Origin: Kitasatospora atroaurantiaca
GTDB lineage: Bacteria > Actinomycetota > Actinomycetes > Streptomycetales > Streptomycetaceae
DNA: 64,000 nucleotides
NCBI RefSeq assembly: GCF_007828955.1
Contig: NZ_VIVR01000001.1
Location: forward strand, 7,750,001 to 7,814,000
Reading direction: 5' to 3'
The notes below the pieces were generated by a model. It searched no databases. It was not told where the DNA came from and saw only the letters and a program-made list of their open reading frames with translations. Positions 35,484 to 44,796 of the stretch are shown here, in pieces (position 1 is the first letter of the stretch; every line of letters starts with the position of its first letter). The translations under genes were made by a program, and so were the position numbers.

Positions 35484-36488
35484 CTACAGCCAGTCGTTGC
35501 GGCGGAACGCGCGGAAGACGAACACGCACACCACCACAATGACCAGCAGCACGGCCGGATACCCGAAGGCCCACCGCAGTTCCGGCATGTGGTCGAGGTT
35601 CATCCCGTACACGCCGGCCGCCATCGTGGGTACCGCGGCCAGCGCCGCCCACGCACTGATCCTGCGCATGTCGGTGTTCTGCTGCACGGACAGTCTGGCC
35701 ACGCTCGCGTCCAGGATGCCGGAGACCAGTTCATCCAGGGCCAGGATTCGCTCCTTCGCCTGGAGGTGATGGTCGGCCACGTCCCGCAAGTACGCGGCTG
35801 CGGCTTCCGGGATCTGCGCCACAGACCCGTCGGCCAGCCGCTGCAAGGGCACACCCAGCGGCACCACAGCGCGTTTGAACTCCAGCAGCTCGCGCTTCAG
35901 CTGGTAGATCCGCCCGGCGTCGTCCGTGCGCTGGGGGGAGAAGACCTCCGTCTCCAGCTCCTCCACGTCCTGCTCGAAGGCGTCCGCCACTTCGAGGTAC
36001 TGATCGACCACGTGGTCGGCCACGGCGTGCAGCACCGCCGCCGGCCCCAGCGCCAGCAGCTCCGGGGCGGCCTCCATCTCCCGCCGGACCCCGGTCAGGG
36101 CCGGCGCACTGCCGTGCCGGACCACGATGGCGAACCCGGGGCCGGCGAAGACCATGATCTCCCCGGTGTCGACGATCTCGCTGGTCGCCGTCACCTTGTC
36201 GTGCTCGACGTAGGTGATCGCCTTCAGCACCAGGAACAGCGTGCCCCCGTAGCGCTCCAGCTTCGGCCGCTGGTGGGCGCGCACGGCGTCCTCCACCGCC
36301 AGCGGATGCAGCTCGAACGCCGCCGCGATCTCCGCGAACTGCTCGGCGGTCGGCTGGTACAGGCCGATCCACACGAACCGGCCCTCCCGCTCGCCTATCC
36401 GCTGCAGCACATTCGACAGGTCCACCTTGCCCGGAAGCCGGTGCCCGTCCTCGTACAGCGCGCAGTCCACAACCGCCTGCGACGCCAT
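35484..36488 (-). CDS. corA: CorA-family Mg2+/Co2+ channel
   Basis: A 334-residue protein from ATG 36488. The N-terminal alpha/beta domain (FVWIGLYQPTAEQFAEIAAA; HQRPKLERYGGTLFLVLKAI) is followed by long helices and two C-terminal TM segments. The pore-signature GMN is present in AAGVYGMNLDHMPE, and the C-terminus RAFRRNDWL is typical. It forms a pentameric channel for Mg2+ uptake. It converges on the M-box/MgtE-N/NRAMP operon, making a local magnesium cluster, but is not itself behind the riboswitch. Confidence 0.94.
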   Translation of the reverse strand: MASQAVVDCALYEDGHRLPGKVDLSNVLQRIGEREGRFVWIGLYQPTAEQFAEIAAAFELHPLAVEDAVRAHQRPKLERYGGTLFLVLKAITYVEHDKVTATSEIVDTGEIMVFAGPGFAIVVRHGSAPALTGVRREMEAAPELLALGPAAVLHAVADHVVDQYLEVADAFEQDVEELETEVFSPQRTDDAGRIYQLKRELLEFKRAVVPLGVPLQRLADGSVAQIPEAAAAYLRDVADHHLQAKERILALDELVSGILDASVARLSVQQNTDMRRISAWAALAAVPTMAAGVYGMNLDHMPELRWAFGYPAVLLVIVVVCVFVFRAFRRNDWL

Positions 36489-36575
36489 CGACCCCACCAC
36501 CCCTCCGTACAGCTCCTCACGGCAGCCCGCCAACTTACCGCTACGCGCTGTCCCTGCTGCAGATGGGGCCGGTCA

Positions 36576-37140
36576 GCACCCGTCGACGGTGGCGTCTCGC
36601 GGGAGTCGGAGAGCGCCACCAGGATGCTGGAGGCGGCCAAGGAAGAGCTGAAGGCGCTGCGCTCGTACGCGCAGCGCCCAGGTCTGCCGGTGGTCCACGA
36701 CACCAACACGTTGCTGGGGTGGCCGTCCCGGACCAGGTCGTGTGGGCGGGCGTCTCCCGGGCCGAGGGCCAGAGGGTGCCGGCCACGCGCTTGGTCGTGC
36801 CGTTGGTCGTCCTCGCAGGGTTGGACGCTCAGAACTACGGCGTGGGGAGGCCGGCTGATCGGGCGTCCGCGGCGATCATCGCGCTGGAGCGGCTGCTCGG
36901 TCACGCTGTGCCTGGGGAGCCGGTCGTCTGCGGCGCCGCGCGACGTCGGAGGTACGGATCGACCCGGCCGGCCACCGCATCGGACGGGACGCCGACGGGC
37001 AGATCCTGCGGCGCGCCGAGGAGCTCCACCAGCTGAACCCGGAGTACGGCGTGAGGGTGCTGTCGAACGACACCAACATGCGGTTTGCGCGCGCGGCACC
37101 TGGGGTTGACGCCGATGCGGTTGCCCACGGCGCTCATGAA
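36576..37140 (+). pseudogene. PIN-domain protein gene broken by several frameshifts
   Basis: Fragments in three frames line up as one protein: MLEAAKEELKALRSYAQRPG and LPVVHDTNTLLGW (the first PIN Asp), QVVWAGVSRAEGQRVPATRL and VVPLVVLAGLDAQNYG, EVRIDPAGHRIGRDADGQIL, EYGVRVLSNDTNMRF (the SxDxxM block) and RARHLGLTPMRLPTALMKP. At least three shifts are needed. PIN proteins are Mg2+-dependent RNases; this one is inactive as read. Confidence 0.75.
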
Positions 37141-37313
37141 GCCGGGCAGCGCGATCGGCGAGGTACGGAACAGGATGAGCAGGCCCACACGGCGGAGAAG
37201 GACAGCACCGGGGGCCTGCGGGCGCCCGGGCTCGGTGACGGGACGTGAGCAGTGCATCCCGGGGCGGGCAATTGGCTCGGGCAGCATCGGATACTCGGCG
37301 TCAGGGCTGCACG

Positions 37314-38537
37314 TCAGGGCTGCCGGGCGGGGGCGAAGACGGCGTTGGCGATGCGCAAGATGTACGCGGACTCGGCGCCGTCGAGGCCGGTCGGGTTGAG
37401 GGAGTAGACGACGCGGCGGCTCAGGTCGCGGGTGGCGAACACGCCATTGGTCCAGCCGGGGCGGGAGCCGGTCTTCCCCCAGACGGTCACGCCGTTGATC
37501 TGTACGCTCTCCAGACCCATGCTCATGCAGGCCCGACCAGCGGTGGGGCCGGTGTTGCAGTGGCTGCTCTGGTGGTTCGGGACGTCCGGAACGGTGAACA
37601 GCTTCTCCTGCTGGGCCGGCGGCAGCAGCCGGCCCCGGAACAGCGCGGTGATGAACCGGTCCAGGTCGGGTGCGCTGGAGATCAGCCCGCCCTCGGCCCA
37701 CGGCCACGGGCTCTGCTCGGTGACGTCGACGCGATGGGAGGTCCCGTCCGGGTCGGTCACGGTGAGCATCGCACGGGCGGCCGGGTCGGCCAGCCGCGGG
37801 TCGCGGGCGTCCGGGACGGAGGTGTCGTGCAGGCCGAGCGGCTGAATGATCCGGTGGCGGACCTCGTGCGCGTAGCTGTGCCCGGTGACCTTCTCGATCA
37901 GCATCCCGGCGACGAAGGTGTTCATGCCGTTGTACTGCTGCGCGGTGCCGGGCTCGAAGCTCATCGTCTGCCCGGCCAGGGTGGCGACGACCTGCTGCGG
38001 CGTCCAGCTCACGAACCGGTGCGCGGCGAACGACGCGGCGGTGCCGTCACCCCACGCCCCGCCCGTCCCGCGCGGCAACCCGCTGGTGTGATCGAGCAGT
38101 TGACCCACCTTGATCGGCGGGAACTCGGCGGGCAGCACTCCCGGCAGATAGCGCTGGACGGTGCCGTCCAGGTCGAGCCGGTGCTCGGCGGCAAGCTGGA
38201 GCACCACGGTGGCAGTGAACACCTTGGAGATCGAGCCGACCCGGAACCGGCCGTCGACCGAGAGCGCTTCCCCCGAGGCCCCCTCGAACTCCCCGGCGCG
38301 CCCCTTCACCTGAACCAACGCACCATTGACGTCGGCATTCGGCAGGCCGGCGATGGACTGCCGGACAGCCGCCGCATCAAGCGGCGGCAGCGGGGAGGCG
38401 GTCGCGGAGGCGGTCGCGGCAGGGGCGGCCGGCGAGGCGGCCAGCGCCGGGGTGCCGCCCCCGACGGCCAGTGCGGCCAGCAGCGCTCCGGCTGCGGCGA
38501 GGGTGGTCCAACGGGTACCGGTCACAACGGTCTTCAC
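37314..38537 (-). CDS. Secreted serine hydrolase (beta-lactamase/DD-peptidase fold)
   Basis: A 407-residue protein of the S12 serine hydrolase family. A signal peptide spans residues 1-35 (LAAAGALLAALAVGGGTPAL, Ala-x-Ala before SPAAP). Catalytic motifs: SxxK in VGSISKVFTA, YxN in QQYNGMNTF, and the third motif WGKTGSRPG; LLDHTSGLPRG is a family landmark. Likely a D-alanyl-D-alanine carboxypeptidase or esterase acting outside the membrane. The GTG start at 38537 follows AGGAAAAG at good distance. Confidence 0.92.
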   Translation of the reverse strand: MKTVVTGTRWTTLAAAGALLAALAVGGGTPALAASPAAPAATASATASPLPPLDAAAVRQSIAGLPNADVNGALVQVKGRAGEFEGASGEALSVDGRFRVGSISKVFTATVVLQLAAEHRLDLDGTVQRYLPGVLPAEFPPIKVGQLLDHTSGLPRGTGGAWGDGTAASFAAHRFVSWTPQQVVATLAGQTMSFEPGTAQQYNGMNTFVAGMLIEKVTGHSYAHEVRHRIIQPLGLHDTSVPDARDPRLADPAARAMLTVTDPDGTSHRVDVTEQSPWPWAEGGLISSAPDLDRFITALFRGRLLPPAQQEKLFTVPDVPNHQSSHCNTGPTAGRACMSMGLESVQINGVTVWGKTGSRPGWTNGVFATRDLSRRVVYSLNPTGLDGAESAYILRIANAVFAPARQP

Positions 38538-38788
38538 GATGACTTTTCCTGACGTCTCGTCGGCTTGTTCGGATGCCCTCGAGTCTGTCGAGGCACGAGC
38601 CGCCCGCCCATCCGGGATCTCCCTGAACGGACCCCGTCCCACCCTCCGGATCTCCCTGAGCCGAGGCTGCCGGCGCATCGGAGTGAAGGCCGCTGACGCC
38701 CTGTGCCCGCTGAGCGGCACGGAACTGCTGCATCAGGGTTGACGTCCTCAGGAGTGCACCGGCGCAGCACGCTGGGCACGCTGGTGAG

Positions 38789-39000
38789 CCGGTGGCGCCG
38801 GTGGTCGCGTATCTGACGGATCTGCAGGCAGCGGGACCGCCTGCCGCGACCCAGCGCTGGTACGGCATGGGTCTGCTGCGCTGGTTCCGCTTCCTTGGGC
38901 GGTCGACGTGCCCTGGAACGCGGCGACCCGGATCGAGGCCCGCGACTTCTCCCCATGGATCCAGATCGCAGCCAAACTTCCACGACAGCATCGAAGTTCA
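38789..39000 (+). pseudogene. Tyrosine-recombinase N-terminal fragment, frameshifted
   Basis: One frame reads PVVAYLTDLQAAGPPAATQR and WYGMGLLRWFRFLGR; after a one-base shift it continues AVDVPWNAATRIEARDFSPW and IQIAAK. This resembles the N-terminal core-binding domain of Streptomyces site-specific integrases (…WFRFLWAVxVPWxxATRxEARDF). No catalytic domain with the Tyr follows, so it is a remnant of an integrated element. Confidence 0.6.
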
Positions 39001-39179
39001 GGATCGCCTACCTCGGCACCGGTGTTGCTGCCACCTGCGCGAGCGATCACCATCGATCCGGCCGGCTGAGTCCGAGTGCACAACTGAACGACGGCAACCC
39101 GAAAGACGACCCGGCCATCGAGACAAGATGACACCCTGCGCCGGCAGCGATCAACGCAATCTGAACTCAACACACCCTC

Positions 39180-39260
39180 AGCACGGCCGCGTCGACCTGC
39201 TCTGCATCGACGAACTCGGATACACGGAACTCGATCGCAGGGGCGCAGAGTGGCCACCGA
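39180..39260 (+). pseudogene. IstB (IS21 helper ATPase) fragment
   Basis: The plus-strand frame reads GRVDLLCIDELGYTELDRRG then AE. This is the Walker B region of the IS21-family helper protein IstB (DLLxIDELGYxxLDxxGAE). Nothing of the Walker A part or of IstA is seen nearby. A short relic. Confidence 0.5.
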
Positions 39261-39329
39261 ACCCGCCGAGCCAGGCGGTCACCGCCTGTCCCGCGACGGG
39301 TTGGAGTGCCGGCCTCGTCCGGTGAACAC

Positions 39330-40532
39330 TCACCGCACGTAGCGGGCCGCCAGGGTGGCGCGGTGCACCAGGGTCTCCAGCGGGCCGCGGCGGAAGCGGC
39401 CGGCCCAGAGCCACGCCGACAGCAACGTGCCCGCGACGAAGGCCGCCAGCACCCGCAGCGGCGGGCCGGGCACCAGCTCGATGTCGAGCAGTACGATCAG
39501 CGCGATGTGCCCGACGTAGGCGGATAGGGAGACGGCGCCCACGGTGGCCAGTGGCGCCGCGGCCCGCGGCCCGAAGCGCTCCGCGAGCGCGCCACAGGCC
39601 ACCAGCACCAGCCCCGCGCATCCGAGGTTGCCGAGGATCTCGAAGGTCGACCCCGTGTGCGGAGCGGCACCCAACAGCCCCACCGGGTCGTCGATGGCGA
39701 CCGTGCCCTCCCCTTCGCTCGGCTGCTCCGCGCCCAGCACGCGAAGGGCGATCCAGGACGTGCCGTACCCCAGCACTGCCAGCCCGGCGCCGACCGCCGC
39801 CAGTCGGCGCCGGACCGCGCCTGCCGCCAGGTCGAGCCGCCCGAGCGCCATGCCCGCCAGGACGTACGGCATCCAGGTCGCGGCCGGGTACAGGCCCGTG
39901 AGCAGCAGCTCCGACAGCCAGGTCCCGTCCTCTCCCACGCCGGCCACCCGGGCCGCGAAGGAGAGCTGCGGCCCGAGCACTGCCCAAGCCGCCGCCGTCC
40001 CCGCCAGCCACTGCGCGGGCAGCCGGAGCAGCGGCAGCGCGAGCAGGAAGTAGACGCCGTAGGCGGCGAGGATCGGTTCGACGGGCGAGCCGATCCTGCT
40101 CAGTGCCAGGCCCATCGCCAGGAGCACGACGGCGCGGATCACTATCCTGGCCAGCGCCTGCCGCCCATCCCGGCCGGCCTTCGGCCGCCGACCGGCGATC
40201 AGCACCAGCGCCAGCCCGGCCAGCAGCGCGAACAGCGCCGACGCCCGCCCGTGCGCCAGCTGCATCGCTGCACCCACCGCGCCGCCCACCTCCGGATCCG
40301 GCCCCACGTGCGCGGCGAACATCCCGAACACCGCCAGCCCACGCGCCGCATCCACAGCCACCAGCCGCCCCACCGCCCCCGGCCCATGGGGTCCCACCCC
40401 GGACGACTCCAGCCCGCTCCGCTTCGCTCCACCGGTTCCAGGCCCGTCCACCCCCGGCCGCTCCCGTCCTGCCGCTCGCTGCCCGGCCGGTTCTCGCTCG
40501 GCGGAGGGCGTCGCCCCGATGATCTCTGGCAT
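39330..40532 (-). CDS. DUF418/DUF1624-like integral membrane protein
   Basis: A 400-residue protein with about ten TM helices. After a 55-residue polar leader, the first conserved block is RLVAVDAARGLAVFGMFAAH, the start signature of DUF418/heparan-acetyltransferase-like membrane proteins; the C-terminal DUF418 block includes SLSAYVGHIALIVLLDIELV and AGRFRRGPLETLVHRAT. The family is suspected to transfer or transport acyl groups, without firm function. I chose ATG 40532; the frame is open to 40568. Confidence 0.82.
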   Translation of the reverse strand: MPEIIGATPSAEREPAGQRAAGRERPGVDGPGTGGAKRSGLESSGVGPHGPGAVGRLVAVDAARGLAVFGMFAAHVGPDPEVGGAVGAAMQLAHGRASALFALLAGLALVLIAGRRPKAGRDGRQALARIVIRAVVLLAMGLALSRIGSPVEPILAAYGVYFLLALPLLRLPAQWLAGTAAAWAVLGPQLSFAARVAGVGEDGTWLSELLLTGLYPAATWMPYVLAGMALGRLDLAAGAVRRRLAAVGAGLAVLGYGTSWIALRVLGAEQPSEGEGTVAIDDPVGLLGAAPHTGSTFEILGNLGCAGLVLVACGALAERFGPRAAAPLATVGAVSLSAYVGHIALIVLLDIELVPGPPLRVLAAFVAGTLLSAWLWAGRFRRGPLETLVHRATLAARYVR

Positions 40533-40780
40533 GCCTACCACTCTGGCCGCGCCACGCCCGCCGCACATCAGACGCCCTGCCGAACCGCCACCCGCCGATC
40601 GGCGGGGCTCACCGCTACGCGGCGCCCGCGCACCTGCAACTCCCCGTCGAGGGCATGCCGGCTCTCAGGTCCCGGCATGAGGTTCGGGAGACCCGCGCAG
40701 GTCGCGGACGTGGTTGCAGAGGGGACCCGGGCAGACGCCACGCATCTCGGCGGCAGAGGCGATCGAGCTGCGCCCGCCCG

Positions 40781-41221
40781 CTACGAGGCCGGTTTCACGT
40801 TCTTCATCGTGAAGTGCGAGGTGACGTTCTTGACGCGGGGGATGGTCATGACGCGCTGACTGAGGAAGGCCTCGTAGGCGGCCAGATCGGCGACGGCCAC
40901 GCGCACGAAGTAGTCGGGGCTGCCGAACAGCCGGTGAAGCTCGATCACCTCCTCGGCCTGTGTCAGGGTCTGCTCGAAGCGCGCGACGGTCTCCGCGTCC
41001 TGGGCGTCGAGAGTGAGGTCGACCAGGACCTCGAAAGATCGTCCGACAGCGGCAAGGTCGATGACGGCCCGGTAGCCGCGGATGACCCCGTCGGCCTCCA
41101 GGCGCTGTACACGCCTGAGGCAGGGCCCGGTGGTGAGCCCGACGCGATGGGCCAGCTCGACGTTCGTCAGCCGACCATCCCGCTGCAGCTCGGCAATGAT
41201 TGCTCTGTCGGTCGCATCCAT
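40781..41221 (-). CDS. Lrp/AsnC-family transcriptional regulator
   Basis: A 146-residue protein: HTH at residues 4-50 (DRAIIAELQRDGRLTNVELA, VGLTTGPCLRRVQRLEADGV) followed by the RAM ligand-binding domain (SFEVLVDLTLDAQDAETVAR; LFGSPDYFVRVAVADLAAYE). It senses an amino acid, most likely a branched-chain one given the divergent azlCD genes. The start at 41221 gives the usual length; it is nearly leaderless with respect to the operator region. Confidence 0.92.
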   Translation of the reverse strand: MDATDRAIIAELQRDGRLTNVELAHRVGLTTGPCLRRVQRLEADGVIRGYRAVIDLAAVGRSFEVLVDLTLDAQDAETVARFEQTLTQAEEVIELHRLFGSPDYFVRVAVADLAAYEAFLSQRVMTIPRVKNVTSHFTMKNVKPAS

Positions 41222-41222
41222 A

Positions 41223-41267
41223 GCAAGAACATTGCACCACGAGCAGCTATGAGGGCAATATTTGCAA
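41223..41267. promoter_or_regulatory. Two palindromic Lrp-type operators between lrp and azlC
   Basis: GCAA-N5-TTGC at 41223-41235 and GCAA-TAT-TTGC at 41255-41265 lie 32 bp (three helical turns) apart in the 50-bp divergent spacer. Dyad sites with this spacing suit binding by an Lrp octamer, which would control both directions. Confidence 0.55.
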
Positions 41268-41271
41268 CCAC

Positions 41272-42066
41272 ATGGCGCGGGATTCGCGAGACGATGGACC
41301 GGTGCAACATGACGCCCCGACTCAGATAACCGCGCCGGATCCCGCTCCGGCGCAGACCCCGGCCACCCGGCGGCAGCAGATCGCCGCGGGAGTCCGGGAC
41401 TCCTTCTCCGCAGGACTGGGGATCTTCCCGCTCGGGATCGCGCTCGGCCTGTTGGTGATCCAGGCCGGCCTTCCGTGGTGGCTTGCCCCTGCCCTGTCCC
41501 TGTCCGTCTTCGCCGGCTCACTGGAGCTGCTGCTGGTGGGCATGATGGCCACCAGCACGTCGCTGGCAGCGGTCGCGCTGACCGTGCTGGTGGTCAACTT
41601 CCGACACGTCTTCTACGCCTTCTCGTTTCCCCTCCACCTGGTCAAGAACCCGGTCGCGAAGGCGTACGCCGTCTACGCGATGATCGACGAGGCGTACGCC
41701 GTCAACGCCTCCCTGCCCGAGAGGGAACGCTCGGCGCCCCGCCTGCTGGCGATGCAGATCGCCTGCGAGACGTACTGGGTCGGTGGCGGACTCGTCGGTG
41801 TCGCCCTCGGCGCGGCCCTGCCTGCGCCCATCAAGGGTCTGGAGTTCGCGCTGTGCGCCCTGTTCACCGTGCTCACCCTGGACGCGTTCCGCTCGCGGAG
41901 CGAGATCCCCTCGCTTCTGCTCGCCGGGGCCGGCGTCACGGTCGCGCTCGTGCTGACCCCGGGCGTCGCGATGTTCACCGCGTTGCTGCTGTTCGTCGCC
42001 CTGCTGCTGGCCCGCCACACGCTCACCGCCCGTCACCACCTCGCTCAGGAGGCCACCGATGCCTAG
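41272..42066 (+). CDS. azlC: AzlC-family branched-chain amino acid exporter, large subunit
   Basis: A 264-residue membrane protein with about seven TM helices. The AzlC start (AGVRDSFSAGLGIFPLGIAL) and the block VVNFRHVFYAFSFPLHLVKN are characteristic. With AzlD it forms a two-subunit exporter of leucine, isoleucine and valine (or analogues). The end of the gene overlaps azlD by 8 bp, so the two are translationally coupled. Regulated by the divergent Lrp protein. Confidence 0.92.
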   Translation: MARDSRDDGPVQHDAPTQITAPDPAPAQTPATRRQQIAAGVRDSFSAGLGIFPLGIALGLLVIQAGLPWWLAPALSLSVFAGSLELLLVGMMATSTSLAAVALTVLVVNFRHVFYAFSFPLHLVKNPVAKAYAVYAMIDEAYAVNASLPERERSAPRLLAMQIACETYWVGGGLVGVALGAALPAPIKGLEFALCALFTVLTLDAFRSRSEIPSLLLAGAGVTVALVLTPGVAMFTALLLFVALLLARHTLTARHHLAQEATDA

Positions 42067-42385
42067 CACCGCCTATCTCCTCGCCGTCCTCGCGATCGCC
42101 TTCACCATCACCTTCGCCCTTCGGGCAATGCCGTTCGCGGTGCTCGGCAGGCTGCGCGGCTCGGCGATCGTGCAGCAGTTGTCGGCGTGGATGCCGGTGG
42201 GCATTCTCGCCATCCTCGCCGTGGCCGCCCTGCACGGCACCTTGGCCGCGGACCGGCACGCCACCTGGTACGCGCCGCTTGCGGTCGCCGTCACCGCCGG
42301 CGTCCATCTTGCCTTCGGCCGCCGCACGATCCTGAGCGTCGGCATCGGCACCGCCGTCTACGTCGCCCTCGTCAATACCTTCTGA
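42059..42385 (+). CDS. azlD: AzlD-family branched-chain amino acid exporter, small subunit
   Basis: A 108-residue protein with four TM helices (YLLAVLAIAFTITFALRAMP; WMPVGILAILAVAALHGTLA; WYAPLAVAVTAGVHLAFG; IGTAVYVALVNTF). The RAxPF motif near residue 22 is typical of AzlD. It partners AzlC. The operon ends here; the next 180 bp hold only a (CCCAGC) microsatellite before an IS3 insertion. Confidence 0.92.
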   Translation: MPSTAYLLAVLAIAFTITFALRAMPFAVLGRLRGSAIVQQLSAWMPVGILAILAVAALHGTLAADRHATWYAPLAVAVTAGVHLAFGRRTILSVGIGTAVYVALVNTF

Positions 42386-42603
42386 CTCTTCCTCCGCACC
42401 TGCCATCCCGGCGCCCCGCTACTCATCATCGTCAGCGTCCTTTGAGGCATCCGGGGTATGCAGAGGGCGGGGTCCCGGCTTTCCGTTCCGTTCCTTCCGG
42501 GGCCCAGCCCCAGCCCCAGCCCCAGCCAGCACGCCACCGAGCCTCACCGAGATCCGAACCCAATGAGCTTGCTCCGCTTTGACGGACACCATTGTTGTGG
42601 TGG

Positions 42604-43476
42604 TCAGGCCGCGAGAACGGTCTCGTACTCGGCGGGACTGCGGTAGCCGAGGCTGCTGTGCAGCCTGCGTATGTTGTACCAGCTCTCGATCCACTCGAAG
42701 ATCGCGGTGCGGGCCACCGCCCGGCTCGGCCACGGCCGGTCGCCGAGCAACTCCCGCTTCAGCGTGGCGAAGAACGACTCGGCGAGCGCATTGTCCCAGC
42801 ACTGACCGGTGCGGCCGACCGACAATCTGACATCGAAATCCCTTGCCAGGATGGAGAATTCGCGACTCGTATATTGACAGCCGCGATCCGAATGGAACAC
42901 CACCGGACCGGATGGGCGGCGGGTCCGGCAGGCAGCCCGAAGCGCATCGGCGACCAGTTCGGTCCGCAGGTGGTCTGCGGTGGCCCAACCGACGACGCGG
43001 CGCGAGGCGATGTCGATGACGGTGGCCAGGTAGAGCCAGCCCTCCTGGGTCGGTATGTAGGTGATGTCGCCGCACCAACGCGTGTCGACCGCCGCCGGGT
43101 CGGGCTGGAAGTCTCGCAGGACCAGGTCCGGACGAGTGCCGGCATGCGGATCGGGGATCGTGGTGCGCTGTCGTCGCCGGCGGTGGCGGCCCTGCAGGCC
43201 GGATCGGCGCATCAACCGGGCGATCCGGCGGCGGCCGCACCGCTCGCCCTCGCGCTGGAGCACGGCATGGACGCGCGGGGATCCGTAGCTGCCTCGCGAG
43301 GCCTGGTGGACCTCGGTGATCTTCTCGGTCAGCTCCGCGTCGCGCACCGCGCGGGGACCGGGCATGGCGGTGCGGCGGGCGTAGAAGGCGGCACGGGAGA
43401 CCTTCAGCAGCTCACACGCCCGTTTGACGTTGTGGCCGCTCTGCTTCTCCGCCTCGATGAACGGGTGCACCGTCAC
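42604..43476 (-). CDS. IS3-family transposase OrfB (integrase core)
   Basis: A 290-residue rve-type transposase with an N-terminal HTH_21 segment (ACELLKVSRAAFYARRTA) and DDE residues in WCGDITYIPTQEG, VVFHSDRGCQYTSREF and CWDNALAESFFATLKRELLG. In an intact IS3 it is made as an OrfAB fusion by -1 frameshifting. Here the IS110 insertion severs it from orfA, so a normal fusion cannot form. Confidence 0.92.
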   Translation of the reverse strand: MTVHPFIEAEKQSGHNVKRACELLKVSRAAFYARRTAMPGPRAVRDAELTEKITEVHQASRGSYGSPRVHAVLQREGERCGRRRIARLMRRSGLQGRHRRRRQRTTIPDPHAGTRPDLVLRDFQPDPAAVDTRWCGDITYIPTQEGWLYLATVIDIASRRVVGWATADHLRTELVADALRAACRTRRPSGPVVFHSDRGCQYTSREFSILARDFDVRLSVGRTGQCWDNALAESFFATLKRELLGDRPWPSRAVARTAIFEWIESWYNIRRLHSSLGYRSPAEYETVLAA

Positions 43477-43499
43477 CGGGTCTCCTTGATGCTCCTATG

Positions 43500-44561
43500 T
43501 CAAGCAGCCAACTCGACTGACCCTTCGGCAGGTTGGTCGTGTCGACTTCGTGCGGTCTCGTCGGCGAGCAGGGCCCGGAAGACCCTGTCCGAGATACGGC
43601 GTTTGAGCAGGCGGAGAGCCTCTTTGACGGTCTTCCCGGCCGCAATCTGCTTGGCGTAGTAGGCGGCTCCCTCGCCGCTGCCGCGAACCTGTGTGACCGC
43701 GACCATGTGGAGGGCGTTGTTGATCGTCCGGTTGCCGCCGCGGTTGAGCCGAACTCTGACCTTGTTCGAGGACCAGACCGGGATCGGTGCGGTGCCGTTG
43801 AAGTGCGCGAACGCGTCCTTCGACTTGAACCGGGCGGCACCTGCGGTCTCGCCGAGGATCGCGGCGGCGCCGATCACCCCACAGCCTGGCACCTCCAGCA
43901 GAGCGGGCGCGAGCTCGCGCACCAGACGTCGCAGCCGGCTTTCCAGGGCATTGATCCGCAAGGTGAGCCGTCGACACTCGGCGATCATGTCGAGGGCGAT
44001 CTCGACGACAACTCCCGGACGTCCAGTGAGAGTTGCCTCTAGCGTGTCGAAGACGCACAAGCGGCGAAGGCCTCGTGAGGGGACGGGCAGTTCGGGGTCG
44101 ATCTCGTGGAGGAACCAGCGGAGCTTGTTGGCTGCGGCTGTCCGCTGGCGAACCAGGAGGCGGCGGTGGTCGACGATCAGCTTCGTGTCGCGGGACGGGC
44201 CGTCCAGGCAGGCCTTCGGTAGGTCGGGTTCGCGCAGGGCGACCCGGGCCACCGCCTCGGCGTCGATCGGGTCGGATTTGCCGCGCTCGCGGGCGGAGCG
44301 GCGGGCGCCGGCCATCAGCCTCGTGTGCACGCGGACGACGGAGTGGCGGGCGTTCAGCAGGTCGACCTCGAAGCGTCGGGTCAGATGTCGGCAGTCCTCC
44401 ACGGCGACCAGGACCTGGCCGAACTTCCCTATCCACTCGCATGCTTGTTGGTGGCCTGTGGGTGTCGCGGCGATCGTGAGCTGGTCCAGTCGCCGTCCGA
44501 GCGGGTCGACAGCGACCAGGGTGTGGGTCTTCTTGTGCGCGTCGACGCCGACCACGATCAT
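43500..44561 (-). CDS. IS110-family DEDD transposase/recombinase
   Basis: A 353-residue protein. The N-terminal RuvC-like DEDD domain shows IVVGVDAHKKTHTLVAV, VLVAVEDCRHLTRRF and KSDPIDAEAVARVAL; the C-terminal Tnp_20 domain shows EVPGCGVIGAAAILGE and FAHFNGTAPIPVWSSNK, where the recombinase Ser lies. GGAGG precedes ATG 44561. Members are guided to their target by a bridge RNA encoded in the element. Confidence 0.93.
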   Translation of the reverse strand: MIVVGVDAHKKTHTLVAVDPLGRRLDQLTIAATPTGHQQACEWIGKFGQVLVAVEDCRHLTRRFEVDLLNARHSVVRVHTRLMAGARRSARERGKSDPIDAEAVARVALREPDLPKACLDGPSRDTKLIVDHRRLLVRQRTAAANKLRWFLHEIDPELPVPSRGLRRLCVFDTLEATLTGRPGVVVEIALDMIAECRRLTLRINALESRLRRLVRELAPALLEVPGCGVIGAAAILGETAGAARFKSKDAFAHFNGTAPIPVWSSNKVRVRLNRGGNRTINNALHMVAVTQVRGSGEGAAYYAKQIAAGKTVKEALRLLKRRISDRVFRALLADETARSRHDQPAEGSVELAA

Positions 44562-44796
44562 GAAGGTGCCTCCAGCAGGGAGCGCGGGGATCCGGTGCCG
44601 GGTCCGCCGCGGGGGCACGCCTCAATCGGGCCGAGAGCACGCTCCTATCAAGCCACTCCACGGGGACGCCAGGGCCGGCGGGGCGGCACATCAAGGACAA
44701 GCCACCGTGAACGGGGCAGCGAAAAAGAGAGCCAACCCCGCCGGTCCTGCCACTCTGCCACCACCCGGGCGCCGGTGTCCCCTACTTTGGCATTGA
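44562..44796 (-). ncRNA. Non-coding 5' end of the IS110, bridge-RNA candidate region
   Basis: About 235 bp between the transposase start and the element end contain no protein-like frame. In the IS110 group this position encodes the bridge RNA, whose loops pair with target and donor DNA. I have not folded it; the call rests on position and on the known biology of the family. Confidence 0.5.

Larger units (their letters stand above)
43488..44796 (-). mobile_element. IS110-family element nested in the IS3
   Basis: The boundaries are set by the IS3 sequence on each side: TTGA occurs at 43486-43489 and again at 44793-44796. The transposase has only 12 bp after its stop on one side and about 235 bp before its start on the other. 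This asymmetric layout, a short end next to the 3' end of the gene and a long non-coding 5' end, is that of the IS110 group. Both ends carry a GCTCCTAT(GT)CAAG motif (43490 and 44641). Confidence 0.85.

Noticed and set aside
42500..42530. CCCAGC microsatellite upstream of the IS3
   Set aside because: A short low-complexity run of about four units with no structural or coding context.
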